A stretch of DNA of 64,000 nucleotides from Kitasatospora sp. NA04385. Its GTDB lineage: Bacteria; Actinomycetota; Actinomycetes; Streptomycetales; Streptomycetaceae. The DNA is taken from assembly GCF_013364235.1 (NCBI RefSeq), contig NZ_CP054919.1, positions 5,240,267-5,304,266 of the forward strand, written 5' to 3'. The notes beneath the pieces are model-generated. The model was not told where the DNA came from and did no database searches. It saw nothing but the letters and a program-made list of their open reading frames with translations. Positions 9,307 through 17,649 of the stretch are shown here, piece after piece. The number at the start of each line of letters is the position of its first letter. The first letter of the stretch is position 1. A program made the position numbers and the translations under genes.

Positions 9307-10305
9307 GTGCTCGTGTATCTCTTCAGGCGGCTGATCAACGTCGTCTTCATGCTGTTGGTGGTCGCCGCGGTGACCTTCGGCATCTTCTTCATGGTGCCGA
9401 AACTGACCGGGACCGACCCCGCGATGCTCTACGTGGGCAAGATCGCGGACAAGGCGGCGATCGAGGGCATCCGCCACAAGATGGGCCTCGACAAGTCGAT
9501 CATCGAACAGTTCTGGCTCTTCCTGCGCGGGGTGTTCGCCGGCCGCGACTACAACGCCGGCGTCGACATGACCCACTGCGCGGCCCCCTGCCTGGGCTAC
9601 TCGTTCAAGACCGAGCAGGCGGTCTGGCCGCTGCTGCTCAACCGGGTCGGCGTGGACGTCTCGCTGGCCATCGGCGCCTCCGTGCTCTGGCTGGTGTTCG
9701 GCACCGCCACCGGCGTCATCTCCGCGCTGCGCCGCGGCACCGCCCTGGACCGCATCACCATGACCGTCGCGCTGGCCGGCGTCTCGCTGCCGATGTACTT
9801 CACCGGCCTGGTCGCGCTCGCGGTCTTCGTCAACCAGCTCGGCTGGTTCCCCAACAACTACACCGACTTCACGGACGATCCGGTCTCCTGGTTCCAGGGG
9901 CTGGTGCTGCCCTGGGTCACCCTGGCCTTCCTGTTCGCCGCGACGTACGCCCGGCTCAGCCGGGCCACCCTGCTGGAAGTCCTCGGCGAGGACTACATCC
10001 GCACCGCCCGGGCCAAGGGCCTCAAGGAGCCGGTGGTCATCGGCAAGCACGCCCTGCGCTCCACGATGACCCCGATCCTGACCATCTTCGGCATGGACCT
10101 CGGCGCCCTGCTCGGCGGCGCCGTGCTCACCGAGAAGACCTTCAACCTGCGCGGACTCGGCTACGAGGCGGTCACCTCGATCCAGTCCAGCGACCTCCCG
10201 GTGATCATGGGCGTGACCCTGTTCGCCGCCTTCTTCATCATCATGGCCAACCTCGTGGTTGACCTGCTGTACGCCGTCGTCGACCCCCGGGTGAGGCTGA
10301 CATGA
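9307..10305 (+). CDS. Dipeptide/oligopeptide ABC transporter permease (DppB/OppB type)
   Basis: 332-aa integral membrane protein with six predicted segments; the first covers roughly residues 9-29. The extracellular loop after helix 1 carries MGLDKSIIEQFW, typical of DppB/OppB. The EAA loop is recognisable at DYIRTARAKGLKEPVVIGKHA. GTG start at 9307; a second in-frame GTG at 9313 is possible because no strong ribosome site marks either. The stop overlaps the next start (ATGA), indicating translational coupling to the ATPase genes. Confidence 0.95.
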   Translation: MLVYLFRRLINVVFMLLVVAAVTFGIFFMVPKLTGTDPAMLYVGKIADKAAIEGIRHKMGLDKSIIEQFWLFLRGVFAGRDYNAGVDMTHCAAPCLGYSFKTEQAVWPLLLNRVGVDVSLAIGASVLWLVFGTATGVISALRRGTALDRITMTVALAGVSLPMYFTGLVALAVFVNQLGWFPNNYTDFTDDPVSWFQGLVLPWVTLAFLFAATYARLSRATLLEVLGEDYIRTARAKGLKEPVVIGKHALRSTMTPILTIFGMDLGALLGGAVLTEKTFNLRGLGYEAVTSIQSSDLPVIMGVTLFAAFFIIMANLVVDLLYAVVDPRVRLT

Positions 10306-11366
10306 GCAACACCGACCAGCCCGACCTGGCAGACAAGAGCTTCCTGTCCGTCCGCGACCTGAAGGTGCACTTCCCCACCGACGACGGGCTGGTCAAGTCC
10401 GTCAACGGGCTCAGCTTCGACCTCGAACGCGGGAAGACGCTCGGCATCGTCGGCGAGTCCGGCTCCGGGAAGTCCGTCACCTCGCTGTCGATCATGGGCC
10501 TGCACCGCACCGGCACCAAGCGCGGCGCCCCGCGGATCAGCGGCGAGATCTGGCTCGACGGCGAGGAGCTGATCACGGCCGGCCCCGAGCGGGTGCGCAG
10601 GCTCCGCGGCCAGAAGATGGCGATGATCTTCCAGGACCCGCTGACCGCGATGCACCCCTACTTCACGGTCGGCGCCCAGATCGTCGAGGGCTACCGGGCC
10701 CACCACCCCGGCACCTCCAAGAAGCAGGCCCGCACCCGGGCGATCGAGATGCTCGACCGGGTCGGCATCCCGCAGCCCGACCGGCGGGTCGACAACTACC
10801 CGCACGAGTTTTCCGGCGGCATGCGCCAGCGCGCGATGATCGCGATGGCGCTGGTCAACGACCCCGCGCTGCTGATCGCCGACGAGCCGACCACCGCGCT
10901 CGACGTCACCGTCCAGGCGCAGATCCTCGACCTGATCCGGGACCTGCAGAAGGAGTTCGGCTCGGCGGTCGTCATCATCACCCACGACCTGGGCGTGGTC
11001 GCCGAACTCGCCGACGACATCCTGGTGATGTACGGCGGCAAGCCGGTCGAGCGCGGCCCCGCCGCCGCCGTCTTCGAATCCCCCGAGCACCCCTACACCT
11101 GGGGCCTGCTCGGCTCGATGCCCCGCCTCGACCGGGAGCTCCAGGACCGGCTGACCCCGGTCAAGGGCACCCCGCCGAGCCTGATCAACGTGCCGTCCGG
11201 CTGCGCGTTCCACCCGCGCTGCCCGTACGCCGAGCTCACCGGCGGCCGCTCCACCAGCGAGGTGCCCGTGCTCGCCGAGGCCACGCCCCGGCACCACGCC
11301 GCCTGCCACCTGCCGATCGCCGAACGCCACCGGATCTTCACCGAAGAGATCGCGCCCCGGCTGTGA
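10302..11366 (+). CDS. Peptide ABC transporter ATP-binding protein (DppD/OppD type)
   Basis: 354-aa ATPase. Walker A GESGSGKS at residues 51-58, Q-loop IFQDP, signature FSGGMRQR at 170-177, Walker B LLIADEPTTALD and switch histidine in IITHDLG are all intact. The C-terminal oligopeptide extension with the conserved cysteine-containing block CAFHPRCPYA is present. It powers import through the DppB/C-like pair as a heterodimer with the next gene product. Start overlaps the upstream stop by 4 nt. Confidence 0.96.
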   Translation: MSNTDQPDLADKSFLSVRDLKVHFPTDDGLVKSVNGLSFDLERGKTLGIVGESGSGKSVTSLSIMGLHRTGTKRGAPRISGEIWLDGEELITAGPERVRRLRGQKMAMIFQDPLTAMHPYFTVGAQIVEGYRAHHPGTSKKQARTRAIEMLDRVGIPQPDRRVDNYPHEFSGGMRQRAMIAMALVNDPALLIADEPTTALDVTVQAQILDLIRDLQKEFGSAVVIITHDLGVVAELADDILVMYGGKPVERGPAAAVFESPEHPYTWGLLGSMPRLDRELQDRLTPVKGTPPSLINVPSGCAFHPRCPYAELTGGRSTSEVPVLAEATPRHHAACHLPIAERHRIFTEEIAPRL

Positions 11367-11394
11367 GCACGTACCACCCATTTGGAGAGCAGCG

Positions 11395-12444
11395 ATGACG
11401 GACAGTCAGGCGGCGGTGCCGCAGCTCGCGAAGGTGCCCGCCCAGGCGCCCGGGCCCGACCGCGAACCCCTGCTGAGGGTCACCGGACTGACCCGGCACT
11501 TCCCGGTCACCAAGGGACTGCTGAAGCGCCAGGTCGGCGCGGTGCGGGCGGTCGACGGCATCGACTTCGCGGTCAACGCCGGCGAGACGCTCGGCGTGGT
11601 CGGCGAGTCCGGCTGCGGCAAGTCCACCATGGGGCGCCTGGTCACCCGGCTCGACGAACCCACCGGCGGCACCGTCGAGTTCGAGGGCACCGACATCACC
11701 CACCTGGGCGTCGCGGCGATGCGGCCGTTCCGGCGCGACATCCAGATGATCTTCCAGGACCCGTACTCCTCGCTGAACCCCCGGCACACCATCGGCACCA
11801 TCGTCGGCGCGCCCTTCCGGCTCCAGAAGGTGGCCACCGAGCACGGCGTCAAGCGGGCCGTCCAGGACCTGCTGGAACTCTGCGGGCTCAGCCCCGAGCA
11901 CTACAACCGCTACCCGCACGAGTTCTCCGGCGGCCAGCGCCAGCGCATCGGCATCGCCCGCGCCCTGGCGCTGCGCCCCAAGATGATCGTGGCCGACGAG
12001 CCGGTCTCCGCGCTGGACGTCTCCATCCAGGCCCAGGTGGTCAACCTGCTGGACGACCTCCAGCGGGAACTCGGCCTCACCTACCTGATCATCGCGCACG
12101 ACCTCTCGGTGGTCCGGCACGTCTCCGACCGGGTCGCCGTGATGTACCTCGGCAAGGTGGTCGAGATCGCCGACCGGGACGCGCTGTACGCCCGGCCGAT
12201 GCACCCCTACACCAACGCCCTGATGTCCGCGGTGCCGGTGCCGGACCCGCGCCGCAAGGAGCGCCGCGAGCGCATCCTGCTCACCGGCGACGTGCCCTCC
12301 CCGCTCAACCCGCCGTCCGGCTGCCGCTTCCGCACCCGCTGCTGGAAGGCGCAGGAGGTCTGCGCGAGCCAGGAACCGCCGCTCGCCACCACCGGCACCG
12401 GACACCAGGTGGCGTGCCACTTCCCGGAGAACGCGGGCGAGTAG
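11395..12444 (+). CDS. Peptide ABC transporter ATP-binding protein (DppF/OppF type)
   Basis: 349-aa partner ATPase. Walker A GESGCGKS at residues 70-77, QMIFQDPYSSLNPRHT Q-loop, FSGGQRQRIGIARAL signature, VADEPVSALDVS Walker B and IAHDLSV switch are intact, followed by the C-terminal CRFRTRCWKA block. ATG start at 11395 with GGAGAG 7 nt upstream. Last gene of the importer operon; a hairpin at 12470-12507 ends it. Confidence 0.96.
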   Translation: MTDSQAAVPQLAKVPAQAPGPDREPLLRVTGLTRHFPVTKGLLKRQVGAVRAVDGIDFAVNAGETLGVVGESGCGKSTMGRLVTRLDEPTGGTVEFEGTDITHLGVAAMRPFRRDIQMIFQDPYSSLNPRHTIGTIVGAPFRLQKVATEHGVKRAVQDLLELCGLSPEHYNRYPHEFSGGQRQRIGIARALALRPKMIVADEPVSALDVSIQAQVVNLLDDLQRELGLTYLIIAHDLSVVRHVSDRVAVMYLGKVVEIADRDALYARPMHPYTNALMSAVPVPDPRRKERRERILLTGDVPSPLNPPSGCRFRTRCWKAQEVCASQEPPLATTGTGHQVACHFPENAGE

Positions 12445-12469
12445 CGCCCCTGCCCGGGGCCCGCCACGA

Positions 12470-12507
12470 GGTCCGCCCGGAGGAGCCGACGCTCCCCCGG
12501 GCGGACC
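12470..12507. terminator. Terminator after the peptide-transporter operon
   Basis: Perfect 11-base arms GGTCCGCCCGG (12470-12480) and CCGGGCGGACC (12497-12507) with a 16-base loop, 26 bases after the ATPase stop. It also faces the minus-strand GntR unit, so may serve both directions. Confidence 0.85.
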
Positions 12508-12529
12508 CGGCCGTTCGTGCACCGGGCCG

Positions 12530-12792
12530 GGCCGTCGTCGCCCTGCACCCGGGCGCCCAGCACCCGCGCCACCCGGCACATCCCGGCGAGCAGCTCATCG
12601 CTCGGGTGCTTGGCCGAGACCCGTCCGTCCTGCCAGTGCAGCGCCCCTCCGGACTCCGGCCGCACCGCCGGCTCGGCGATCCACTGCGGCTCCCCGGGCC
12701 AGCCGCCTTCGGGAACGAACAGCGCCAGACCCGGGTCGGCGACGACCGCCGCCGCCCACTCCTGCGCGCCGATGCCCGGCCCCTGCCCGCAC
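12530..12792 (-). pseudogene. Frameshifted small hypothetical gene downstream of GntR
   Basis: A good ribosome site (GAAGGAG) and GTG at 12792 start a frame that loses sense after about six codons. One base over, a conserved-looking protein begins: IGAQEWAAAVVADPG, then GGWPGEPQW, then GALHWQDGRVSAKHPS and a VARVLGARVQGDDG ending. The second frame has no start codon of its own except a late GTG at 12665, and it shares frame with GntR, whose stop blocks read-through. It also lacks a stop near its expected C-terminus and runs into the transporter terminator. A one-base loss in the G/C run near 12775-12785 explains the break. Family unknown to me. Confidence 0.55.
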
Positions 12793-12824
12793 CGCCGGCT
12801 CCTTCGTGCGGTGCTGCGGGAGCG

Positions 12825-13553
12825 TCAGGGCGTGTACTCGTAGCCGATCGTGAACCGGGCGGGGAGGCAGGACTCCGTGTACTCGATCAGGCCCTCCTCG
12901 TCCGACCAGCGGTGCACGAGGGCGAGGATCGGGCTGCCGACGGGCACCGCCAGCGCCGACGCCTCGCGCTGGTCGGCCTCCCGGGCGTGCATGTCGTCGC
13001 GCGCCGCCGTGATGGTCCGCCCGGTGGCTTCGAGGACCTTGGCGGTGATGCCGTCGTTGCGCCCGGGGGCCGTGTTGAGCAGGTCCGGCACCAGCGCGGC
13101 GAAGTGGGCCGGGTACCACGACACCGCGAAGAGGGTCCGCGACTTGCCCCGGCCCGCGATGTACTCGCGCCGGACCAGCTGCGCCCCGTGTTCGAGGTCG
13201 AACAGGTCGGCCACGTAGAGCGGGGGGACGACGAGACCGGCGGCCGTCACGCGGCTGGTCTCGCCGTCCATCAGGCTGGACCGCGCGCGCTGGACCCGCT
13301 CCAGCCGGTCACGGCTGCTGGCCGTCACCCGGGGGTCGTCCGCGACGAAGGTCCCGCGCGGGGACGTCCGGAGGTAGCCCTCCACCTGGAGGTGCTGGAG
13401 CGAGCGGCTCACCGTCGCGACCGCGACGTTCCAGCGGCCGGCGATCTCCTTGTTGCCGGGGAGCTTGGAGCCGGGTTCGAGCTCGCCCGACAGGATGCGC
13501 TGCCGGTAGTGGTCCGCGATGACGGACCAGGTTTTCGGAGTCCTGCTGGGCAT
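12825..13553 (-). CDS. GntR-family transcriptional regulator (HutC/UTRA type)
   Basis: 242 aa. The N-terminal winged helix spans roughly residues 5-75: WSVIADHYRQRILSGELEPGSKLP and VAVATVSRSLQHLQVEGYL are typical GntR helices. The C-terminal half (about 90-240) fits a UTRA ligand-binding fold, with RREYIAG and FAVSWYPA strands. ATG start at 13553. A 12-base dyad 23 bases upstream (13576-13587) is a likely self-operator. Its target and effector are unknown; the frameshifted small gene directly downstream may once have been its partner. Confidence 0.88.
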   Translation of the reverse strand: MPSRTPKTWSVIADHYRQRILSGELEPGSKLPGNKEIAGRWNVAVATVSRSLQHLQVEGYLRTSPRGTFVADDPRVTASSRDRLERVQRARSSLMDGETSRVTAAGLVVPPLYVADLFDLEHGAQLVRREYIAGRGKSRTLFAVSWYPAHFAALVPDLLNTAPGRNDGITAKVLEATGRTITAARDDMHAREADQREASALAVPVGSPILALVHRWSDEEGLIEYTESCLPARFTIGYEYTP

Positions 13554-13575
13554 GAGTCCTCACCATCGCACGTGG

Positions 13576-13587
13576 GGGTAAGTACCC
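13576..13587. promoter_or_regulatory. Candidate GntR operator
   Basis: GGGTA-AG-TACCC is a perfect 5-base dyad with a 2-base centre, 23 bases before the GntR start. HutC-type GntR proteins favour dyads with outer GT and AC, which this fits. Binding is inferred from position and symmetry only. Confidence 0.5.
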
Positions 13588-13768
13588 TCCAAAGAAGGCT
13601 AGTTCACTCGAAACCGGTGGAGGAGAACTTGGAGGCGCATTCGGCTTCGATCGTGGCGGCAGCTCCGAAGGGTTCGCGAGCACGAGGCGCCCGCAGGCTT
13701 CTTGAGCATGTTCACGGGGACTCCGGACGAACGTGGGATTTCACGCTCCCGGACCCGGCCCGGGCTCG

Positions 13769-13774
13769 TACGCT
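13769..13774 (+). promoter_or_regulatory. -10 box for leaderless HAD gene
   Basis: TACGCT is followed by exactly six bases and then the ATG at 13781. In actinobacteria a TANNNT box at this distance places the transcription start at the A of ATG, giving a leaderless mRNA; no ribosome site is present. Confidence 0.6.
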
Positions 13775-13780
13775 GTGGGG

Positions 13781-14407
13781 ATGACTGGCGGGCGGGTTCT
13801 TCGTGGTGCGGTCTTCGACTTCTTCGGTGTGCTCACGGCCAACATGGTCGAGGTGATCCAGTGGTTCGAGGCCCGGGAGGGGATCAGGCCGGGGACGTTC
13901 CTGACGGCGTGGGCCGACCCCCGGGGGCAGGAGCTGTTCCGCCGGCTCGAACTCGGCGAGATCACCCAGGAGGACTGGAACACCGGCTTCGCCGCCCTGA
14001 TGGGCGTGCGGCCGGACGGTCTGCTGGGCCGGTACCTGCACGACGCCTTCCCGGCCCACCCGGTGCTGGAGGTCGTCCGGCAGGCGCGGTCGGCAGGCAT
14101 CAGGACGGCCGTGCTGTCGAACTCCCTCGGCCGACAGCCCTACGACCCCTACGCGGGCTTCGACTTGAACGGCACCTTCGACGCCGTGGTGCTGTCCGCC
14201 GACCACGGCCTGCGCAAACCGGACGCGGCCCTGTTCCAGGTGGTGCTGGGCCGTCTGGGCCTGGAGGCCGCGGAGTGCTTGTTCGTGGACGACAGCGAGA
14301 CGAACGTCGAGGCTGCGGCCGAGCTCGGATTCACCGCACTGCTCGGACTGGACGAGCAGGTGGTGGCCCGGCAACTGCGTGAACTGCTGGGGCTACCCGC
14401 CTGCTAG
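13781..14407 (+). CDS. HAD-superfamily hydrolase
   Basis: 208 aa, probably a phosphatase of the DUF/epoxide-hydrolase N-like HAD subgroup. Motif I reads FDFFGVLT with the nucleophile Asp near residue 13, motif II is LSNS near residue 110, motif III lysine is in GLRKPDAALF, and motif IV is FVDDSETNV. A helical cap lies between motifs I and II. The start is the ATG at 13781 because motif I follows within 15 residues and a -10 box is correctly placed; an upstream in-frame start at 13733 adds unconserved residues. The 3' end overlaps the convergent XRE gene by 15 bases. Substrate unknown. Confidence 0.88.
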   Translation: MTGGRVLRGAVFDFFGVLTANMVEVIQWFEAREGIRPGTFLTAWADPRGQELFRRLELGEITQEDWNTGFAALMGVRPDGLLGRYLHDAFPAHPVLEVVRQARSAGIRTAVLSNSLGRQPYDPYAGFDLNGTFDAVVLSADHGLRKPDAALFQVVLGRLGLEAAECLFVDDSETNVEAAAELGFTALLGLDEQVVARQLRELLGLPAC

Positions 14408-15673
14408 GAACTCCGCGACCGGCCGGTAGCGGCCGTGCGGGGCGAGTTTCTCGCGCAGTCCCTTGAGCTGGGAGGCCGAGCGGGCGGAGTCGACACCGCC
14501 GAGGCACTTGGCGGCGTGCCGGGCGGTGGCGATCGCGGCATCGAGATCGTGGTCGGCGAGATGGGCCTCGGCGGCGCGGGCGAGGTAGATGGCGTGCGTT
14601 CGGGGGTACTCCTCGTCACCCCGGTAGATGGTCATGCCGGTGCTGAACCGACGCAGGGCCTCCCGGGTGTCACCGAGCTCGAGGGCGGAGGAGCCCGCGA
14701 TCATCTCGATCTCGCCTTCGGTGACCCAGTAGAGGACGGCGGGGTCGTCGTCGTGAACTCCCTTGTCCAGAGCGGTTCGGGCGAGGTGGAGCCAGTGTGC
14801 GGCCCCTGCCGCGTCTCCGGTCTTGGACAGCGAGCGGGCGGTGCGGGAGGCCAGCATCGCTTCCATCCGCGGGGTGCACCGGCCGCGGACCCGGGCTCGG
14901 GCGGTGTCGAGGATGTCGACGGCGCGCCGGGCCTGGCCGGGGGTGGAGTAGCACTGGATCGCGGCGAAGGAGAGGGCGTAGGCGCCGCCGATCACGTCCC
15001 CGCACTCGGCCGACGCCCGCAGTGACGCGTCGAAGTAGGACTGCGCGACCCCGGGACGGCCCTGGTCGAACGCCGCCCAGGCGACCTGGCGGGATGCTTC
15101 GGCTGCCGTTGCGTACAGGCGGTCCAGGAGCGTGCCGGTGAAGCGGCCGGACTTGATCGCTGTCACCGCCAGGGACAGGTCGCTGCGTGCGGCGTGGAAC
15201 ACCTCGCCGCTGCCGAGTCCGTCGTCCACCCTGCGAAGGTGTTCGAGACGGCTCTCCAGCCCCAGGAGCAGCGATGGGCCGTCCACTGTTCCTTCGGAAC
15301 TCGACGCGCGGCCACGGATGGCCGTTCCCCAGTTGGTCGCGGACACGGACAGGGCGATTCCGGCTGAGATGAAGTCGCGGCGGTCCACTTGTCTCCCACC
15401 GGCCAGGTTGGTCAGGACGGTCAGGGCCGCTCCGTCCTGGCTCCACGGAACGGCTGCCGGTCCCCCGCCTGCGGCTGCTTCACGGGTGAACCTGCCCCCG
15501 GCTTGCAGGACCCGGTCGTAAGCCTCGGCGACCTGGTCCGTCACCCGCCGGTTGCCGTTCTCCACGTTGCGCAGGTACGCCTCGCCGAAGCCGGCCGCGT
15601 GGGCGAAGTCCGCCCACGACATACCTGATGCCCGACGGGCTGCTCGTAAATCGTCACGCAGCTGATCAGGCAT
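14393..15673 (-). CDS. XRE-family helix-turn-helix regulator with TPR-like C-terminus
   Basis: 426 aa. Residues 5-65 form a Cro/CI-type helix-turn-helix (RAARRASGMSWADFAHAAGF, then YLRNVENGNRRVTDQV). Residues about 120-426 are alpha-helical with repeated A-rich pairs resembling tetratricopeptide repeats, as in Streptomyces regulators that sense small ligands. Codon 9 is TTA (15647-15649), the rare leucine codon read by bldA tRNA, so translation should be developmentally delayed. ATG start with GAGGTG 9 nt upstream. It is divergent from three small genes that it may control. Confidence 0.85.
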   Translation of the reverse strand: MPDQLRDDLRAARRASGMSWADFAHAAGFGEAYLRNVENGNRRVTDQVAEAYDRVLQAGGRFTREAAAGGGPAAVPWSQDGAALTVLTNLAGGRQVDRRDFISAGIALSVSATNWGTAIRGRASSSEGTVDGPSLLLGLESRLEHLRRVDDGLGSGEVFHAARSDLSLAVTAIKSGRFTGTLLDRLYATAAEASRQVAWAAFDQGRPGVAQSYFDASLRASAECGDVIGGAYALSFAAIQCYSTPGQARRAVDILDTARARVRGRCTPRMEAMLASRTARSLSKTGDAAGAAHWLHLARTALDKGVHDDDPAVLYWVTEGEIEMIAGSSALELGDTREALRRFSTGMTIYRGDEEYPRTHAIYLARAAEAHLADHDLDAAIATARHAAKCLGGVDSARSASQLKGLREKLAPHGRYRPVAEFLAGG

Positions 15674-15849
15674 CAAAGGTGCACCTCGAGAATGGGATCG
15701 CTCTTGGATCGCCCTGATCCATTGTCTCCCGGCCGATTGCCCTGTGTGCTTGTTTCGGCACAGATCGAAGCCACCCGAAGACCGGAACTCGTCGGCCTGA
15801 GCCCACATGCCCAGTGCGTACGACAAGCCCGCACCACGGAGCACCAGCC

Positions 15850-16050
15850 ATGACGACACACCACCCGTTGCCGGGAAAACCGGACCAGAAGGCCAAGTTG
15901 ACGATCCGGGTCTACCGGGTGCGGTCCGACGGGAGCCGGGTGGAGGTCTCCTCCTGCTTCTCGGACGAAGAGGAGATCCCACCGCTGGTTCCGGCGCTGA
16001 CCTGGCCGGCCTGCGCCTGCCCGCGTTGCGCCGTCACCGAAGTGGCCTGA
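15850..16050 (+). CDS. Small cysteine-containing hypothetical protein (66 aa)
   Basis: 66 aa from ATG 15850, preceded by GGAG at 8 nt; an earlier in-frame ATG at 15814 adds 12 residues but lacks a ribosome site. It has a basic N-terminal stretch (KAKLTIRVYRVRSDGSRVEV), one cysteine at mid-length and a terminal CACPRC cluster, suggesting metal binding or a redox role. No signal peptide or membrane segment. It lies divergent from the XRE regulator, the arrangement of Streptomyces regulator/small-partner pairs. Family not identified; small Streptomyces proteins ending in a similar Cys cluster exist (recollection). Confidence 0.65.
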   Translation: MTTHHPLPGKPDQKAKLTIRVYRVRSDGSRVEVSSCFSDEEEIPPLVPALTWPACACPRCAVTEVA

Positions 16051-16089
16051 ACGCATTCCACGACACCGAGCACCAACGGAGGGAAGCAA

Positions 16090-16398
16090 GTGCTGTACAC
16101 CGGACAGCCGGTGGAGGAGGGCGACGTCCTCCACCGGTTCCTGCGCGGCAGGTTCACCGAAGCCGAGCGGGCCGCCGATCTGCTGGAACGGGCTTTCCAG
16201 GCGGCGAGGTTGGACCCGCCGGCGGGGCTGTCGCCCGTCTACCGGGACGACGTGCTGCCGGAGTTCGGGGCGGTCGCACTGGGGTGTGTCGGACTGCCCT
16301 GGGTGCAGAAGCTCGCCGAATCGCTGGTCGAACTTGCCTGTTTGCGTGGCGAGTTGCCCGTTCCTTTCCAGGCCTCCGTGCTGGACGGTGTCTCGTGA
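16090..16398 (+). CDS. Hypothetical protein (102 aa)
   Basis: 102 aa from GTG 16090 with GGAGGG 8 nt upstream. The sequence is largely helical and acidic at the start (GQPVEEGDVLHRFLRGRFTEAERAADLLERAF). No recognisable domain, signal or membrane segment. It begins 39 bases after the preceding gene and overlaps the next by 4 nt (GTGA), so the three small genes form an operon. Confidence 0.6.
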   Translation: MLYTGQPVEEGDVLHRFLRGRFTEAERAADLLERAFQAARLDPPAGLSPVYRDDVLPEFGAVALGCVGLPWVQKLAESLVELACLRGELPVPFQASVLDGVS

Positions 16399-16676
16399 GC
16401 GACGCGCTGCGGCAACGCGCCTGGGAGATCGCCGAACAGCTCGCCAGGACCGGTGGTGGGGAGGCCCGGCTGACCGTCACCCCCGACGGACGCTACCGGA
16501 TCGAACTCGACGACCTCCGCCCGCACGGCACCGACGACCACCGGGCCGTCCTGGACGCCCTCGCCCTGGGCGACCGGTGGGGTCACCGTTACTCGCCGCC
16601 CTCCCGCAACGGCGGCACCGCCCGCGAAACCGTCTGGAGCGAAGTCCGCCGCGACCCGCCCGCGCTGAGCGGTTAG
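16395..16676 (+). CDS. Hypothetical protein (93 aa)
   Basis: 93 aa from GTG 16395, translationally coupled to the upstream gene through a GTGA overlap. Pattern: a helix (LRQRAWEIAEQLARTGG), a short beta pair (ARLTVTPDGRYRIELDDL) and a basic tail. No family recognised. Third gene of the small operon divergent from the XRE regulator. Confidence 0.55.
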   Translation: MSDALRQRAWEIAEQLARTGGGEARLTVTPDGRYRIELDDLRPHGTDDHRAVLDALALGDRWGHRYSPPSRNGGTARETVWSEVRRDPPALSG

Positions 16677-16734
16677 GGCTTGGCCCGGTTTCCCGGGCGG
16701 GGGAGTGACGGTGGTGGGTGGCAGGGTGGGCGGC

Positions 16735-17649
16735 ATGCTGGAGATCGCGGTCAGGGACCAGGACGACGTCGTGCGGGTGCGGGTCACGGAGGACGAACTC
16801 GCCGATCTGGTGGGGGACATGGCGCAGTGGCCGGGGGCCTTCCTGGTGGTGCAGCGGGTGCCCGACCTGCCGGACACCTATGTGCAGACCTGTCCGGAGG
16901 ACGGGGCCTGGACGGTCGAGTACCGGGACGGTGCGCAGTCGCGGCACTTCGGGGCGCGGGTGGCCGAGCCGGAGCGGGTGGTCGAACTGCTGGCGGGGTG
17001 GGCCCGGCAGGACGCGGACTGGGCGGCGGGGGAGGAGTGGGAGCGGATCGACTTCGGGCCCGATCCGGAGCCCGCGCCGCTGGAGCTGTCGGAGGAGGAC
17101 GAGCAGAGCCTGACGGCCGAGGTGCGGCTGCTGCTGGTGGGCGGGTACGCGACGCTGGCGCAGGCGGCCGAGGTCGCCGAGGAGTACCTGGTGGACGGGG
17201 AGCACCGGCCGGTCGGCAAGGAGCAGGCCCGGCAGCTGGCCGACCGGCTGTGGCTGGAGCGGGTGGCCGAGCAGCGCACCTGGGTCGGCGAGACCGATCC
17301 GGAGCGGCTGGCCCGGGCGTTCGCCGCCCTGGACGCGGCCGGGATCACCGCCCGGGAGAACTTCACCTGCTGCGGCAGCTGCGGCAACGCCGAGATCGGG
17401 GCTGAGTCGGCGCCGGGCGCCCGCGGCTTCGTCTTCTTCCACGCCCAGTGCACCGAGGGCGCGGCCCGGGGCGGGGACCTGTGGCTGCTGTACGGCGGCT
17501 TCGACGGCTCGGCGGAGACCACCGCGGCCGTCGGCCGGGAGGTGGTCGCGGCGCTGGCCGGGGCGGGCCTGACGACCGCCTGGAACGGGGAGCCGGGCGA
17601 CGCGATCCGGGTGACCGGCCTGGACTGGCGCCGCCGCCTGGTCGGTTAG
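16735..17649 (+). CDS. DUF6891-like hypothetical protein
   Basis: 304 aa from ATG 16735; in-frame GTGs at 16705-16714 are alternatives, and the ATG is preferred because the conserved sequence begins right there (MLEIAVRDQDDVVRVRV). The N-terminal 100 residues resemble an immunity-type beta domain; the C-terminal half from about 140 has the CCGSCGNAEIG block, GFVFFHAQCTE and WLLYGGFDGS strings seen in DUF6891 proteins. Cytoplasmic; function unknown. The last codons and stop are echoed several times just downstream (see repeat at 17631-17730). Confidence 0.75.
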   Translation: MLEIAVRDQDDVVRVRVTEDELADLVGDMAQWPGAFLVVQRVPDLPDTYVQTCPEDGAWTVEYRDGAQSRHFGARVAEPERVVELLAGWARQDADWAAGEEWERIDFGPDPEPAPLELSEEDEQSLTAEVRLLLVGGYATLAQAAEVAEEYLVDGEHRPVGKEQARQLADRLWLERVAEQRTWVGETDPERLARAFAALDAAGITARENFTCCGSCGNAEIGAESAPGARGFVFFHAQCTEGAARGGDLWLLYGGFDGSAETTAAVGREVVAALAGAGLTTAWNGEPGDAIRVTGLDWRRRLVG

